A stretch of 64,000 nucleotides of DNA from positions 16,463 through 80,462 of the forward strand of contig JBEDUI010000296.1 in the NCBI GenBank assembly GCA_040414495.1, read 5' to 3'. Under the pieces are notes generated by a model. It was not told where the DNA came from and searched no databases. It was given only the letters and a program-made list of their open reading frames with translations. How positions within the stretch are numbered: the stretch's first letter is position 1; every line of letters begins with the position of its first letter. The stretch is from DATAVB01 sp040414495. Lineage in GTDB: Bacteria; Actinomycetota; Actinomycetes; Mycobacteriales; QHCD01. The translations under genes were made by a program, and so were the position numbers. Of this stretch, positions 53,177 to 61,570 are shown in pieces.

Positions 53177-54190
53177 ATGTCACTCGCCCCTGCTCCCGTC
53201 GAAGAGCCACAGTCATCGGTGGCGGAAGACCCCGAAAGGGAGCGGCGTTGGCGATTGATTCGCCGTTGGTCAGTGGTCGTTTACTTTATCGCCCTCATTT
53301 TGTTCAGCATCTTCGTTGGTGTTCCCGAGGACCGCGAAGGCCTGCTGGTCTGGACGGTCGCGGGCCTAGGCACCCAGTGCCTGGGGCGCGGTTGGCGCAG
53401 CTTCCTGCGGATCCTGCTGGACTGGCTGCCGTTCACCGCGGCGCTGGTGCTGTACGACTACACCCGCGGCATCGCCGACAACCTGGGCATCGCGACCCAC
53501 GTGACCGGCCCGGTCACCGCGGATCTGTGGCTGACCGGCGGCACGTTGCCCTCGTTCTGGATGCAGCAGCACCTTTACCACCCGGGCCAGCCGCATTGGT
53601 GGGACGCGGTCGAGACGCTGGTCTACACCTCGCACTTCCTGGTCACACCGATTGCGGCGGTCATCCTGTGGCTGCGTAACCGGCAACAGTGGCTGATCTT
53701 CATCGGCCGGATCATCGCGTTGTCGTTCGCCGGCCTGGTGACCTACGTGCTCTACCCGGCGGCGCCGCCGTGGTACGCCGCCCGGCAGGGCCTGATCGAC
53801 CCGGTCGTCCGCATCTCCTCGCGCGGGTGGTTGGAGTTGCACTGGCAGCACGCCGGCAACCTGCTGGCAAGTGCGCAGGCGCAGGTCAACGCGGTGGCCG
53901 CGATGCCGTCCCTGCACACCGCGACCGCGACCCTGGTCGCCCTGTACTTCATCCCGCGGGTGCGATGGTGGTGGAAGATTCCGTTGGCGCTCTACCCGTT
54001 CGCGATGGGCTGGGCGTTGGTCTACTCCGGCGAGCACTACCTGATCGACCTGCTATTCGGGTACTTCTACGGCATCGTCATCACGATCGCGTCGGTGTAC
54101 GTGCAGCGGTGGTGGACGCGGCGTAAGGCCGCGGGCACTGGCACGCAAGCTGAGCCGGCCGACTCCACCGAGGTGGCCGAATCCGTCTGA
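53177..54190 (+). CDS. PAP2-superfamily integral membrane phosphatase/transferase
   Basis: The 337-residue protein has about six membrane helices. The PAP2-type catalytic segments are in the C-terminal half: MPSLHTATATLVALYF, with the conserved His, then SGEHYLIDLLFGYFYG, with the acid-base His and Asp. The arrangement resembles inositolphosphotransferase/AUR1-like members that act on phospholipid head groups. The N-terminal 25 residues are Pro/Glu-rich. Its role is inferred to be in phospholipid or glycolipid metabolism; it precedes an acyl-CoA synthetase by 104 bases. Confidence 0.85.
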   Translation: MSLAPAPVEEPQSSVAEDPERERRWRLIRRWSVVVYFIALILFSIFVGVPEDREGLLVWTVAGLGTQCLGRGWRSFLRILLDWLPFTAALVLYDYTRGIADNLGIATHVTGPVTADLWLTGGTLPSFWMQQHLYHPGQPHWWDAVETLVYTSHFLVTPIAAVILWLRNRQQWLIFIGRIIALSFAGLVTYVLYPAAPPWYAARQGLIDPVVRISSRGWLELHWQHAGNLLASAQAQVNAVAAMPSLHTATATLVALYFIPRVRWWWKIPLALYPFAMGWALVYSGEHYLIDLLFGYFYGIVITIASVYVQRWWTRRKAAGTGTQAEPADSTEVAESV

Positions 54191-54294
54191 GCCATCGGCC
54201 GGGCGCGGTCTGACCGGTTACGGTGAACCGAAGTCCGCGGCGGGGCCGCGCAGGCGGCTCAGGCTGCGGTGCCTACCTCGGTTGGAGGCCGCCC

Positions 54295-55833
54295 ATGCGC
54301 GTTCCGCTCACCACCGAAGACTTCACCTACCGCGCCGGTGCGATATATGCGGACCGGGTCGGCGTGGTCGACGAGCCGAATGCCCCGGGTGAGCCGCTGG
54401 GCGTGCGCAGTTACGGCGACCTGGTCACTCGCGGCCGGGCGTTGCGGGCCGGGCTGGACGAACTCGGAATCGGCGTGGGGGAGCGCATTGCGGTCGTCAG
54501 CCACAACTCGGCCCGACTGCTGGAACTGCTGCTGGCCGTGCCGTCCTCCGGCCGGGTTCTGATCCCGATCAACTTTCGGCTACGGCCGGCCGAGGTGGCG
54601 TACATCCTCGAACACAGCGGCGCCCGCATGCTGCTGATCGACCCTGAGCTGGCCGAGTCGCTGGCGCAGCTGCGCGCCGAGTACGTCTTCACCCTCGGCG
54701 CCCAGAGCGACGCGGCGTTGCTGCGCTTCGATCGCGAACCGCGGCCATGGGTCGACCCGGACGAGGACGCGACCGCGACGATCAACTACACCAGCGGCAC
54801 GACTGCCCGCCCCAAGGGCGTACAGCTGAGCCACCGCAGCCTGTGGCTGAATGCCGTCACCTTTGGATTGCACGCCGGGGTCAGCGACCGCGACGTCTAC
54901 CTGCACACGCTGCCGATGTTCCACGTCAACGGCTGGGGAATGGTCTACACGTTGGCGGGTCTGGGCGTTCCGCAGGTTGTGCTGCGCAAGGTCGACGGCA
55001 CGGAGATCCTGCGTCGCGTCGAGCGGCACGGCGTGACCCTCATGTGCGGCGCGCCGACGGTGTGGAACACCGTCCTGGACGCGGCCGCCGCCTGGGACCG
55101 CGCGATTCCCGGTCGGGACCGGCTCCGCATTGTCTGCGCAGGCGCGGCGCCGCCCTCGCGCACCATCGCCCGGGTCGAGTCGGAGCTGGGTTGGGAGTTC
55201 ATCCAGCTGTACGGCCTGACCGAGACCTCGCCGCTGCTGACGTTGAACCGTAGCCGCACCGAATACGACGACCTCCCGGCCGACGAGCGGGCGGGGCGCC
55301 TGACCCGGGCCGGCGCGCCAGCACTGGGCGTGCGGCTCGACGTGAGCGAGGACGGCGAGGTGCTGGCCCGCTCCAATGTCGTACTCACTGGCTACTGGAA
55401 CAACAAGGAAGCCAGCGACGAGGCGCTGCACGGCGGCTGGTTCCACACCGGTGACGGCGGCCGGCTCGACGACGAGGGCTACCTGACGGTCACCGACCGC
55501 AAGAAGGACGTGATCATCACCGGCGGGGAGAACGTCTCCTCGATCGAGGTCGAGGACTGCATCTACGGCCACCCCGCCGTAGCCGAGGTGGCGGTGATCG
55601 GAGTGCCCGACGAGAAGTGGGGTGAGACGGTCAAGGCGCTGGTTGTACTGCGCGAGGGCGACGGGGCCGACTCGGTGACCGATGCCGTGACAGAGGCGGA
55701 CATCATCGCGCACTGCAAGTCCCGGCTGGCCGGCTACAAGGCGCCGACGTCGGTCGCCTTCCGCACCGCGATCCCACGTACCGCGACCGGCAAGATCCAG
55801 AAGTTCAAGCTGCGGGCCGAATACGGGTCCTGA
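54295..55833 (+). CDS. acyl-CoA synthetase (AMP-forming, FadD-like)
   Basis: The 512-residue ANL enzyme activates a carboxylic acid with ATP and CoA. It shows the phosphate loop YTSGTTARPKGVQLSH, the motif QLYGLTETSP, the hinge YLTVTDRKKDVIITGGENVSS and the C-terminal catalytic lysine K500 in PRTATGKIQKFKLR. The ATG at 54295 follows GGAGG by 7 bases; the frame from 54223 is rejected. Lysine K500 is the site commonly acylated and controlled by sirtuins. The acid substrate is unknown, of medium to long chain by family. Confidence 0.9.
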   Translation: MRVPLTTEDFTYRAGAIYADRVGVVDEPNAPGEPLGVRSYGDLVTRGRALRAGLDELGIGVGERIAVVSHNSARLLELLLAVPSSGRVLIPINFRLRPAEVAYILEHSGARMLLIDPELAESLAQLRAEYVFTLGAQSDAALLRFDREPRPWVDPDEDATATINYTSGTTARPKGVQLSHRSLWLNAVTFGLHAGVSDRDVYLHTLPMFHVNGWGMVYTLAGLGVPQVVLRKVDGTEILRRVERHGVTLMCGAPTVWNTVLDAAAAWDRAIPGRDRLRIVCAGAAPPSRTIARVESELGWEFIQLYGLTETSPLLTLNRSRTEYDDLPADERAGRLTRAGAPALGVRLDVSEDGEVLARSNVVLTGYWNNKEASDEALHGGWFHTGDGGRLDDEGYLTVTDRKKDVIITGGENVSSIEVEDCIYGHPAVAEVAVIGVPDEKWGETVKALVVLREGDGADSVTDAVTEADIIAHCKSRLAGYKAPTSVAFRTAIPRTATGKIQKFKLRAEYGS

Positions 55834-56052
55834 CCCGGGCGGGTGAGGTAACCCTGCCCGATCTTTGAAAGGCGGCCGTCCGATACGCGACTCGGATAGT
55901 CGACTGTCCTTTACGTGAACGGTGAGGTTCGTCATGTCCTCGCCGTACCGTCTCGCTATATGTGACCGATTATTGCCGTATCTCCCGATTGTGGCTGAAG
56001 TTTTTCCTGTGCACTACTGGCGCCACAGTGGCCGGTGATGGCATGGTTACGC

Positions 56053-56086
56053 GTGGTCCCTGAAAGTGGGGGTGTCGCGGGACCAC
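56053..56086 (+). promoter_or_regulatory. inverted repeat ahead of the NlpC/P60 gene
   Basis: GTGGTCCC (56053-56060) and GGGACCAC (56079-56086) are perfect 8-bp arms around an 18-base loop, 33 bases upstream of the start codon, in the leader. A TATATG -10-like hexamer lies further upstream near 55955. I compared the leader with the c-di-AMP riboswitch known at some such genes and saw no convincing match. Confidence 0.4.
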
Positions 56087-56119
56087 AACCAGCTTTCGGG
56101 CTACGGAGGTGTACTCCAC

Positions 56120-57496
56120 ATGATGGAGCGACGGGGCGTCTCCCTCCTGCTCGTGGCGCTGACCGCACTGGTGTCGGTTGCGGTCATGCCGCAGGCAGCG
56201 CAAGCCGATCCGCAGAACCCAAGCGACGGCCAGATCCACTCGGCACAGCGCGACAAGGCGCAGCGGGCCAAGGACGTCGGAAGGCTGCAGGCGGAAGTGG
56301 CGCAGGCGGCCGGTCAGATCCAGCGCCTCAACGACTCGGCCGAACTCGCCGGCGAGCGCTACAACAAGGCCTTCACCGACTACCAGACGGCGCAACGTAA
56401 GGCCGCCACGGCCAAGGCGCGGGTAGTGAAGGCGCGCAAGCAGGTCACCCAGGCCCGAGCATCGGTGGGCAAGTTCGCGCGGCAGAGCTACATCTACGGC
56501 AGCACGATCGGCCCGTCGACCGCGTTGCTCGACGCCAACGGTCCATCCGACTTCATCGAGCGGGCCGGGCTGCTGCAGGCGGCCGGGGAACGGCACACCG
56601 ACGTACTGGGCAAGGTCCAGCTCGCCGACGTGCAGAAGAGCAACGCCGACTCGGCCGCACGAGCGGCCGTCGCGGCGGCCGGGGTGGCCAAGGCGAAGGC
56701 CGCCGGCGCCAAACGGACCGCGGAGGCCAAGGTATCCGCGGCCCGGGAGCAAATGGCCACGCTGACCGCGAATAAGACCAAGCTGGAAGGCGAACTTGTC
56801 GAGGCCAAGGCCCGACTCTCCGGCCTGCTCACCGCGCGGCAGGCGTACCTGAAGTGGAAGCACCACCAGGAAGTCCTGGCCCGCCAGCGGGCCGCGGCGT
56901 TGGCCCGCGCCAAGCGCCAGGCCCGGGAGCGCGCGGCCAAGCTGCGCGAACAGCAACGGTTGTTGCTGCTGCAACAACAGCAGCAACAACAACAAGGCCC
57001 GCCACAGGGCGAACCGGTCAAGCAGCAGGATCCGCCGCAGCAGCCAGCGCCGCCGACGCCGCCGCAGAGCGGTGGGGGTGGCTGGAGCGCGGCCAAGGGA
57101 CAGGCCGTGGTGCAGCAGGCCGAACAGTGGCTGGGCACGCCGTATGCGTGGTCCGGTGGTACCGCAAGCGGCCCGAGCTACGGCACCCCGCCCGATGAGG
57201 GCGTTCTGGGCTTCGACTGCTCGGGGCTGGCGCTGTTCTCCTGGGCGCAGGAGGGCATCTCGTTGCCGCACTTCAGCGGCTACCAGTACGAGTCCGGCTC
57301 GCATCCGTCGCTGAGCAACCTAATGCCCGGTGACCTGCTCTTCTGGTCCTACGACGGCACGCCCTCGACCATCCACCACGTCGCCATCTACATCGGCAAC
57401 AACCAGGTGATCGAGGCGCCGGAAAGCGGCGAGGTGATCAAGATCGTGCCGATCTGGTACGACGGCCTGGTGGGGGCGACCCGACCGGGCACGTGA
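56120..57496 (+). CDS. NlpC/P60 peptidoglycan hydrolase with coiled-coil stalk (RipA-like)
   Basis: The 458-residue secreted enzyme has a signal peptide (about 1-31, LLLVALTALVSVAVMPQAAQA), a long Ala/Lys/Gln-rich coiled coil (about 40-260), a Gln/Pro-rich linker with eight consecutive Gln, and a C-terminal NlpC/P60 domain (about 330-455). The catalytic Cys is in GFDCSGLALFSW and the His in IHHVAIYIG. It should cut peptidoglycan stem peptides during growth or division. The start is an ATG at 56120 after GGAGG. Position upstream of moxR matches ripA/ripB in mycobacteria. Confidence 0.92.
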   Translation: MMERRGVSLLLVALTALVSVAVMPQAAQADPQNPSDGQIHSAQRDKAQRAKDVGRLQAEVAQAAGQIQRLNDSAELAGERYNKAFTDYQTAQRKAATAKARVVKARKQVTQARASVGKFARQSYIYGSTIGPSTALLDANGPSDFIERAGLLQAAGERHTDVLGKVQLADVQKSNADSAARAAVAAAGVAKAKAAGAKRTAEAKVSAAREQMATLTANKTKLEGELVEAKARLSGLLTARQAYLKWKHHQEVLARQRAAALARAKRQARERAAKLREQQRLLLLQQQQQQQQGPPQGEPVKQQDPPQQPAPPTPPQSGGGGWSAAKGQAVVQQAEQWLGTPYAWSGGTASGPSYGTPPDEGVLGFDCSGLALFSWAQEGISLPHFSGYQYESGSHPSLSNLMPGDLLFWSYDGTPSTIHHVAIYIGNNQVIEAPESGEVIKIVPIWYDGLVGATRPGT

Positions 57497-57541
57497 TCGA
57501 CAAGATGGTGGGTCGGGCCTGCGCTGTCCGTTGGTCCGACC

Positions 57542-57547
57542 TAGGCT
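57542..57547 (+). promoter_or_regulatory. leaderless -10 of moaA
   Basis: TAGGCT ends 6 bases before the moaA ATG at 57554, the spacing expected for leaderless transcripts. No clear -35 is visible. Confidence 0.4.
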
Positions 57548-57553
57548 GGGGCG

Positions 57554-58588
57554 ATGGATGCCGCCGCACTCGGAGCCAGCGCCGGCCCACTCGTTGACGG
57601 CTTTGGCCGAGTGGCCACCGACCTGCGGATCTCGTTGACCGACCGCTGTTCGCTGCGCTGCACGTACTGCATGCCGGCCGAGGGGCTGCCGTGGTTGGCG
57701 CGGTCGGTCGTGCTCACCGACGACGAGTTGGTGCGGCTGGTCGACATCGCGATCGGGCTGGGTGTACGCCGGCTGCGGATCACCGGCGGCGAGCCGCTGG
57801 TCCGCCCCGGCATCGTCGATCTGGTCGCCCGTTTCGCGGCGCTGCGACCACGCCCTGAGCTGTCGATGACCACCAACGGGGTGGCGCTGACCCGGTACGC
57901 CGAGGGCTTGGCCGCGGCTGGGCTGGATCGCATCAACGTCTCGCTGGACACCCTCGACCCGCAGCGGTTCGTCACGTTGACCCGGCGCGATCGGCACGCG
58001 GACGTACTGGCCGGACTACGCGCGGCGGCGGCCGCGGGGCTGACCCCGGTGAAGGTCAATACGGTGCTACTGCGCGGCGTCAACGAGAACGAACCGGTCG
58101 ACCTGCTGCGGTGGTGCCTGGAGCGGGGCTACCGACTTCGGTTCATCGAGCAAATGCCGTTGGACCCGCAACACGGGTGGGACCGAAAGCAGATGCTGAC
58201 TGGCGAGGAGATTCTGGCCGCCCTGCAGACCGCGTACGAGCTGCGGCCATTGCCCGGTCGCGGCAGCGCGCCGGCCGAGACGTTCGAGGTGTTGGGTGGG
58301 CCCGGACTGCCGGCCGGCCAGACCGGCGTGGTCGGCGTGATCGCATCGGTCACCAAGCCGTTCTGCGCGGCCTGCGACCGGCTGCGATTCACCGCCGACG
58401 GTCAGGTCCGCAACTGCCTGTTCGCCCGCGAGGAATCCGACCTGCGGACCCCGTTGCGGGCCGGGGCCAGCGACGCGGAGTTGGCGGAGCTGATCCGGCG
58501 GGCGGTCGCGGGCAAGCGGCGCGGTCACGGGATAGGCGACCCCGAGTTCGTCCAGCCCGACCGGCCGATGTCCGCGATCGGTGGCTAA
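57554..58588 (+). CDS. moaA: GTP 3',8-cyclase MoaA
   Basis: MoaA is a radical-SAM enzyme that starts molybdenum cofactor synthesis from GTP. The 344-residue protein has the SAM-cluster cysteines C32, C36 and C39 in DRCSLRCTYCMP, the SAM-binding ITGGEPLVRPG, and the second C-terminal cluster in FCAACDRLRF with VRNCLFARE. The C-terminal end is GKRRGHGIG, close to the usual GG. It stands alone between the NlpC/P60 gene and a small Cys/His protein; no other Mo-cofactor gene is in the window. Confidence 0.95.
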   Translation: MDAAALGASAGPLVDGFGRVATDLRISLTDRCSLRCTYCMPAEGLPWLARSVVLTDDELVRLVDIAIGLGVRRLRITGGEPLVRPGIVDLVARFAALRPRPELSMTTNGVALTRYAEGLAAAGLDRINVSLDTLDPQRFVTLTRRDRHADVLAGLRAAAAAGLTPVKVNTVLLRGVNENEPVDLLRWCLERGYRLRFIEQMPLDPQHGWDRKQMLTGEEILAALQTAYELRPLPGRGSAPAETFEVLGGPGLPAGQTGVVGVIASVTKPFCAACDRLRFTADGQVRNCLFAREESDLRTPLRAGASDAELAELIRRAVAGKRRGHGIGDPEFVQPDRPMSAIGG

Positions 58589-58645
58589 GGCGTGTCTCTT
58601 GATCCTGGGCGCCGCGCAGCAGGCCGAGGATTTAAGAGACAGGCC
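58589..58645. repeat. 57-bp inverted-repeat element, possible IS5-type MITE
   Basis: The ends GGCGTGTCTCTT (58589-58600) and AAGAGACAGGCC (58634-58645) are inverted repeats matching at 11 of 12 bases. The flanks are CTAA on the left, whose TAA is the moaA stop codon, and CTAG on the right, resembling a CTAR-type target duplication. The length is too short for a transposase. It could also act as a terminator for moaA. Confidence 0.45.
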
Positions 58646-58665
58646 CTAGCGTCGTTCGGCTTGAT

Positions 58666-58908
58666 TTACAGAGCTTCGTAGCGACGCAAGAATCCACGCC
58701 GGCCGAGGAAGTCGGCCAGATGATCGCGGTGCTCGTCGCAGGCCAGCCAGCTCTTCTCCCGATCCGGGGTGTGGATCTTGGGGTTGTTCCACAAGAGCGT
58801 CCAGCGGGCCGGTTGCTGGCAGCCCTTGGCGGAACAGATCGGTTGTTCCGGATCCGTCCCGCCGTGGGTTGCCTGCTCTGACGGCTGATTGTCGGGTAGA
58901 CCGCTCAT
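58666..58908 (-). CDS. small Cys/His conserved actinobacterial protein
   Basis: The 80-residue protein has a conserved pattern ICSAKGCQQPARWTLLWNNP, IHTPDREKSWLACDEHRDHLADFL and GRRGFLRRY. Key residues are two Cys in CSAKGC and Cys and His in CDEH, suggesting a zinc site. Close homologues occur widely in actinobacteria, sometimes mislabelled acetone carboxylase. The function is unknown. It is 20 bases upstream of the PadR gene end and on the same strand. Confidence 0.8.
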   Translation of the reverse strand: MSGLPDNQPSEQATHGGTDPEQPICSAKGCQQPARWTLLWNNPKIHTPDREKSWLACDEHRDHLADFLGRRGFLRRYEAL

Positions 58909-58928
58909 TCCGCCAGTCTGGCACCGAC

Positions 58929-59774
58929 TCAGTCGTCGTCGTCATCGCGTTCGTCCTGCGGCCCGGCGTTGGCCGGCATGTCGCCGTCGGCCAGGATGCG
59001 GTAGAGACCGCGCCTGGTTTCGTCCAGCAGCGACATCGCCGCGGCGATCTGACTGTCCGTCCCGGCCCGCGAGACCTGCATGGCCGCGACCGCGGTCTGG
59101 GCCAACAGATCGCGCAACTCGAAGATCCCGTCGCGCACCGAACTGCTCACCGTCTCCCATGGAGCGGTCAACTCGTCGCGATGCGATTCGACGTAGGTAC
59201 GGCCTTCGTCGGTCAGCCGGAACATCCGGCGGGATTCGCCGGTGGCCGCGACCTGCTCGATGAGCCCTTCGTCCTCCAGTTGGGACAACGCCGGGTAGAT
59301 CGAGCCCGGGCTGGGTCGCCAGGCGCCGCCGCTGCGGTGTTCGAGCTCTTGAATGATCTGGTAGCCGTTGCGCTGCTCCTCGGAGAGCAGGATCAGGATT
59401 CCGGCGCGGATGTCGCCGCGCCCGACGCGGGGGCCACGGCGACCGCCGCGTCCGCCTCCGAAACCGCGACCAAAGCCGGCGAACATCCGGCCGAACTCGG
59501 CGAAGTCACCGAAGTCGCCGAACGGCCGCCCACCGCGCGGGTGGTGATGCGGGTGCTCCGGCCCGGCGTGAGCGTGTCCGCCGGGGCCGCGCCAACCGCC
59601 ATGGGCTTGACCGGCCGATTGAGCCATTGCGAGCCAGTCCATGAACGGCGGGCCGACGCGTCCGCGCCGCCCCGGGCCGCCGTGGCCTTCGGCGGAACGT
59701 TCCTGACGTCCGGACTTGCGGCCCTCCCAACGGGGACTGGACCAGCTGCCATCTGCGCTGAATGTGGCGCTCAT
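58929..59774 (-). CDS. PadR-family transcriptional regulator with His/Gly-rich N-terminus
   Basis: The 281-residue regulator has a long disordered N-terminal region (about 1-115) rich in Gly, Arg, Phe and His, including GGHAHAGPEHPHHHPRGG, then the PadR winged helix (about 118-200): VGRGDIRAGILILLSEEQRNGYQIIQEL, SPGSIYPALSQLEDEGLIE and RMFRLTDEG. An acidic C-terminus ends DERDDDDD. PadR proteins usually control an exporter or stress gene and themselves. The His cluster could bind metal. The likely operators are in the divergent region at 59809-59833. Confidence 0.87.
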   Translation of the reverse strand: MSATFSADGSWSSPRWEGRKSGRQERSAEGHGGPGRRGRVGPPFMDWLAMAQSAGQAHGGWRGPGGHAHAGPEHPHHHPRGGRPFGDFGDFAEFGRMFAGFGRGFGGGRGGRRGPRVGRGDIRAGILILLSEEQRNGYQIIQELEHRSGGAWRPSPGSIYPALSQLEDEGLIEQVAATGESRRMFRLTDEGRTYVESHRDELTAPWETVSSSVRDGIFELRDLLAQTAVAAMQVSRAGTDSQIAAAMSLLDETRRGLYRILADGDMPANAGPQDERDDDDD

Positions 59775-59808
59775 GATGCCTCCTCAAAGGGAAATAGATT
59801 GCTCGTAC

Positions 59809-59833
59809 TATCGACGAAGCTAACGATATATCG
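59809..59833. promoter_or_regulatory. PadR operator candidates
   Basis: TATCG (59809-59813) and CGATA (59824-59828) form an inverted repeat with a 10-base spacer, and the palindrome CGATATATCG overlaps its right arm (59824-59833). These lie 35-59 bases upstream of the PadR start. Confidence 0.4.
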
Positions 59834-60192
59834 CCGACTGTCGGACGGCAAACCTGGCTTGCAACGTGACGTGAATTTCTCTGGTGGTGTGCTGATGCCC
59901 GGCTCCGCGGCCGGGATGCCGAGGGCGTTACGTGGCGGCGGCGAAAATCCGGCGAGATGTCCGGGAACGGTCACGCGAAGTCGGTCGCGTCATGCCACCC
60001 GACCGATCGGCTGTCGCGTTCCGTGCGACGCTCGTCACAATGCGCGTCCGGCAGATGGCGCACTGATCCGCACGGTAGGTCGAATTAATTTCGCCACCAG
60101 GCCGGGTGTGGGCGCGAGTCCTTCGACGCTCAAGTGGGACGGCCGGAAACATGCCGTACAGAAGCGGATTTCGCGCTACATAAACGAAAGAG

Positions 60193-60226
60193 GCGTCGGG
60201 CAGCCACGGGGGGAGCTGCCCGACGC
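60193..60226. repeat. 12-bp stem hairpin in the moxR upstream region
   Basis: GCGTCGGGCAGC (60193-60204) pairs perfectly with GCTGCCCGACGC (60215-60226) around a G-rich 10-base loop. No T-run follows. It lies about 250 bases before moxR and may be a small RNA, a leader element or an unlinked terminator. Confidence 0.5.
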
Positions 60227-60478
60227 GCCTGTGACGCTACACCAGGTAAGAGGTCCATGCGACCAACTCGCCCCATATTCTCCGGTCCCGGCGTTGCATA
60301 TCTGGTGATGCAATTGCCGCGACACCGTTAGTACCAGGCAGCCGTTGTTGATCAGCTCAGTCGGGTCGAACCACATTCTCTGGCTCGACGTCGTAACGTT
60401 GCTTTCGCGGGCATCACGTCATCGACGCTTCACCGCGACCGGCGTTCAGATCACTCGATCATCCTGGGAGGACCCACC

Positions 60479-61570
60479 GTGACCGACTCCGCTGGCCAGC
60501 CGCAACCCGCGCCCCCGAGCACTCCCGCGCAGGACGCGACGCTGCTGGAGCGGGCGATGTTCGAGATCAAGCGCGTCATCGTCGGTCAGGACCGGATGGT
60601 CGAGCGGTTGATGGTGGCCCTGTTGGCCCGCGGGCATTGTCTGCTCGAAGGTGTGCCGGGTGTCGCCAAGACATTGGCGGTCGAGACGTTGGCCCGGGTG
60701 TGCGGCGGGACCTTCTCCCGGGTCCAGTTCACTCCTGACCTGGTGCCGGCCGACATCATCGGTACCCGCATCTACCGCGCCGGCCAGGAGCGGTTCGACA
60801 CCGAGCTCGGTCCGGTGTTCGCCAACTTCCTGCTCACCGACGAGATCAACCGCGCCCCGGCCAAGGTCCAGTCCGCGCTGCTGGAGGTTATGGCCGAACG
60901 GCAGGTCTCGATCGGCGGAACCACGTACGAAATGCCGGCGCCGTTCCTCGTACTCGCCACCCAGAACCCGATCGAGTCCGAGGGTGTATATCCGCTGCCC
61001 GAGGCGCAGCGCGACCGGTTCCTGCTCAAGATCGCGGTCGACTATCCGAGCATGGAAGAGGAGCGGGAGATCATCTACCGGATGGGCATCGAGCCGCCGG
61101 TCGCCGAGCAGGTGCTGGGGCCCGAGGACATCCTGCGGTTGCAACACACCGCGAGTCACGTGTTCGTGCACCATGCGCTGGTCGACTACGTGGTGCGGTT
61201 GGTGTTCGCCACCCGTTCGCCCAAGGACCACGGTATGCCGGACGTGGGGACCTGGGTGACCTACGGCGCCAGCCCGCGTGCGTCGCTTGGCCTCATCGCC
61301 TCCAGCCGGGCCCTGGCCCTGGTACGCGGGCGGGACTACGTGCTGCCGCAGGACGTGGTGGATATCGCGACCGACGTACTCCGGCACCGGCTCGTGCTCT
61401 CGTACGACGCGCTGGCCGACGGCGTGCCGGCCGACCACGTGGTGCGCCGGGTCCTGCAGACCGTCCCGCTGCCGCAGGTCAGCGCCCGCCAGCAGCGGTC
61501 GGGCTACCAGGCCGGACCGCCCTCGGCGCCGATCCCGGCGGTTCCGCCGCCCGGGGAGCGTTCCGCGTGA
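60479..61570 (+). CDS. moxR: MoxR-family AAA+ ATPase
   Basis: MoxR ATPases act as chaperones for assembly of complexes together with VWA proteins. The 363-residue protein shows Walker A GVPGVAKTLAVETL, Walker B LLTDEINRAPAKVQSALLE, sensor 1 VLATQNPIESEGVYPLPEAQRDRF and the C-terminal lid with ASPRASLGLI. The GTG at 60479 is preceded by GGGAGGA. The stop overlaps the DUF58 start by 4 bases, making a moxR-DUF58-VWA operon as in mycobacteria (moxR1-Rv1480-Rv1481). Confidence 0.94.
   Translation: MTDSAGQPQPAPPSTPAQDATLLERAMFEIKRVIVGQDRMVERLMVALLARGHCLLEGVPGVAKTLAVETLARVCGGTFSRVQFTPDLVPADIIGTRIYRAGQERFDTELGPVFANFLLTDEINRAPAKVQSALLEVMAERQVSIGGTTYEMPAPFLVLATQNPIESEGVYPLPEAQRDRFLLKIAVDYPSMEEEREIIYRMGIEPPVAEQVLGPEDILRLQHTASHVFVHHALVDYVVRLVFATRSPKDHGMPDVGTWVTYGASPRASLGLIASSRALALVRGRDYVLPQDVVDIATDVLRHRLVLSYDALADGVPADHVVRRVLQTVPLPQVSARQQRSGYQAGPPSAPIPAVPPPGERSA

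Larger units (their letters stand above)
59775..60478. other. 704-base region between PadR and moxR genes
   Basis: It holds the PadR operator candidates and the hairpin at 60193. AT-richer patches occur near 60080-60100 and 60170-60190. I find no supportable gene; the long plus-strand open frame that ends at 60308 is the antisense of the PadR gene run on into non-coding sequence. Confidence 0.45.

Noticed and set aside
55834..56119. c-di-AMP riboswitch upstream of the NlpC/P60 gene
   Set aside because: The leader has one 8-bp inverted repeat but not the conserved paired junctions and GGGG-AAC blocks that I would expect.
58591..58645. Match to a transposon adaptor end (CTGTCTCTTA) as a sequencing contaminant
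   Set aside because: Only nine to ten bases agree, the following bases differ, and both ends of a symmetric element carry it in natural context.
58869..60308. 479-residue plus-strand open frame across the PadR gene and the moxR upstream gap
   Set aside because: Its first part is antisense to the PadR gene and the remainder shows no family pattern or ribosome site.
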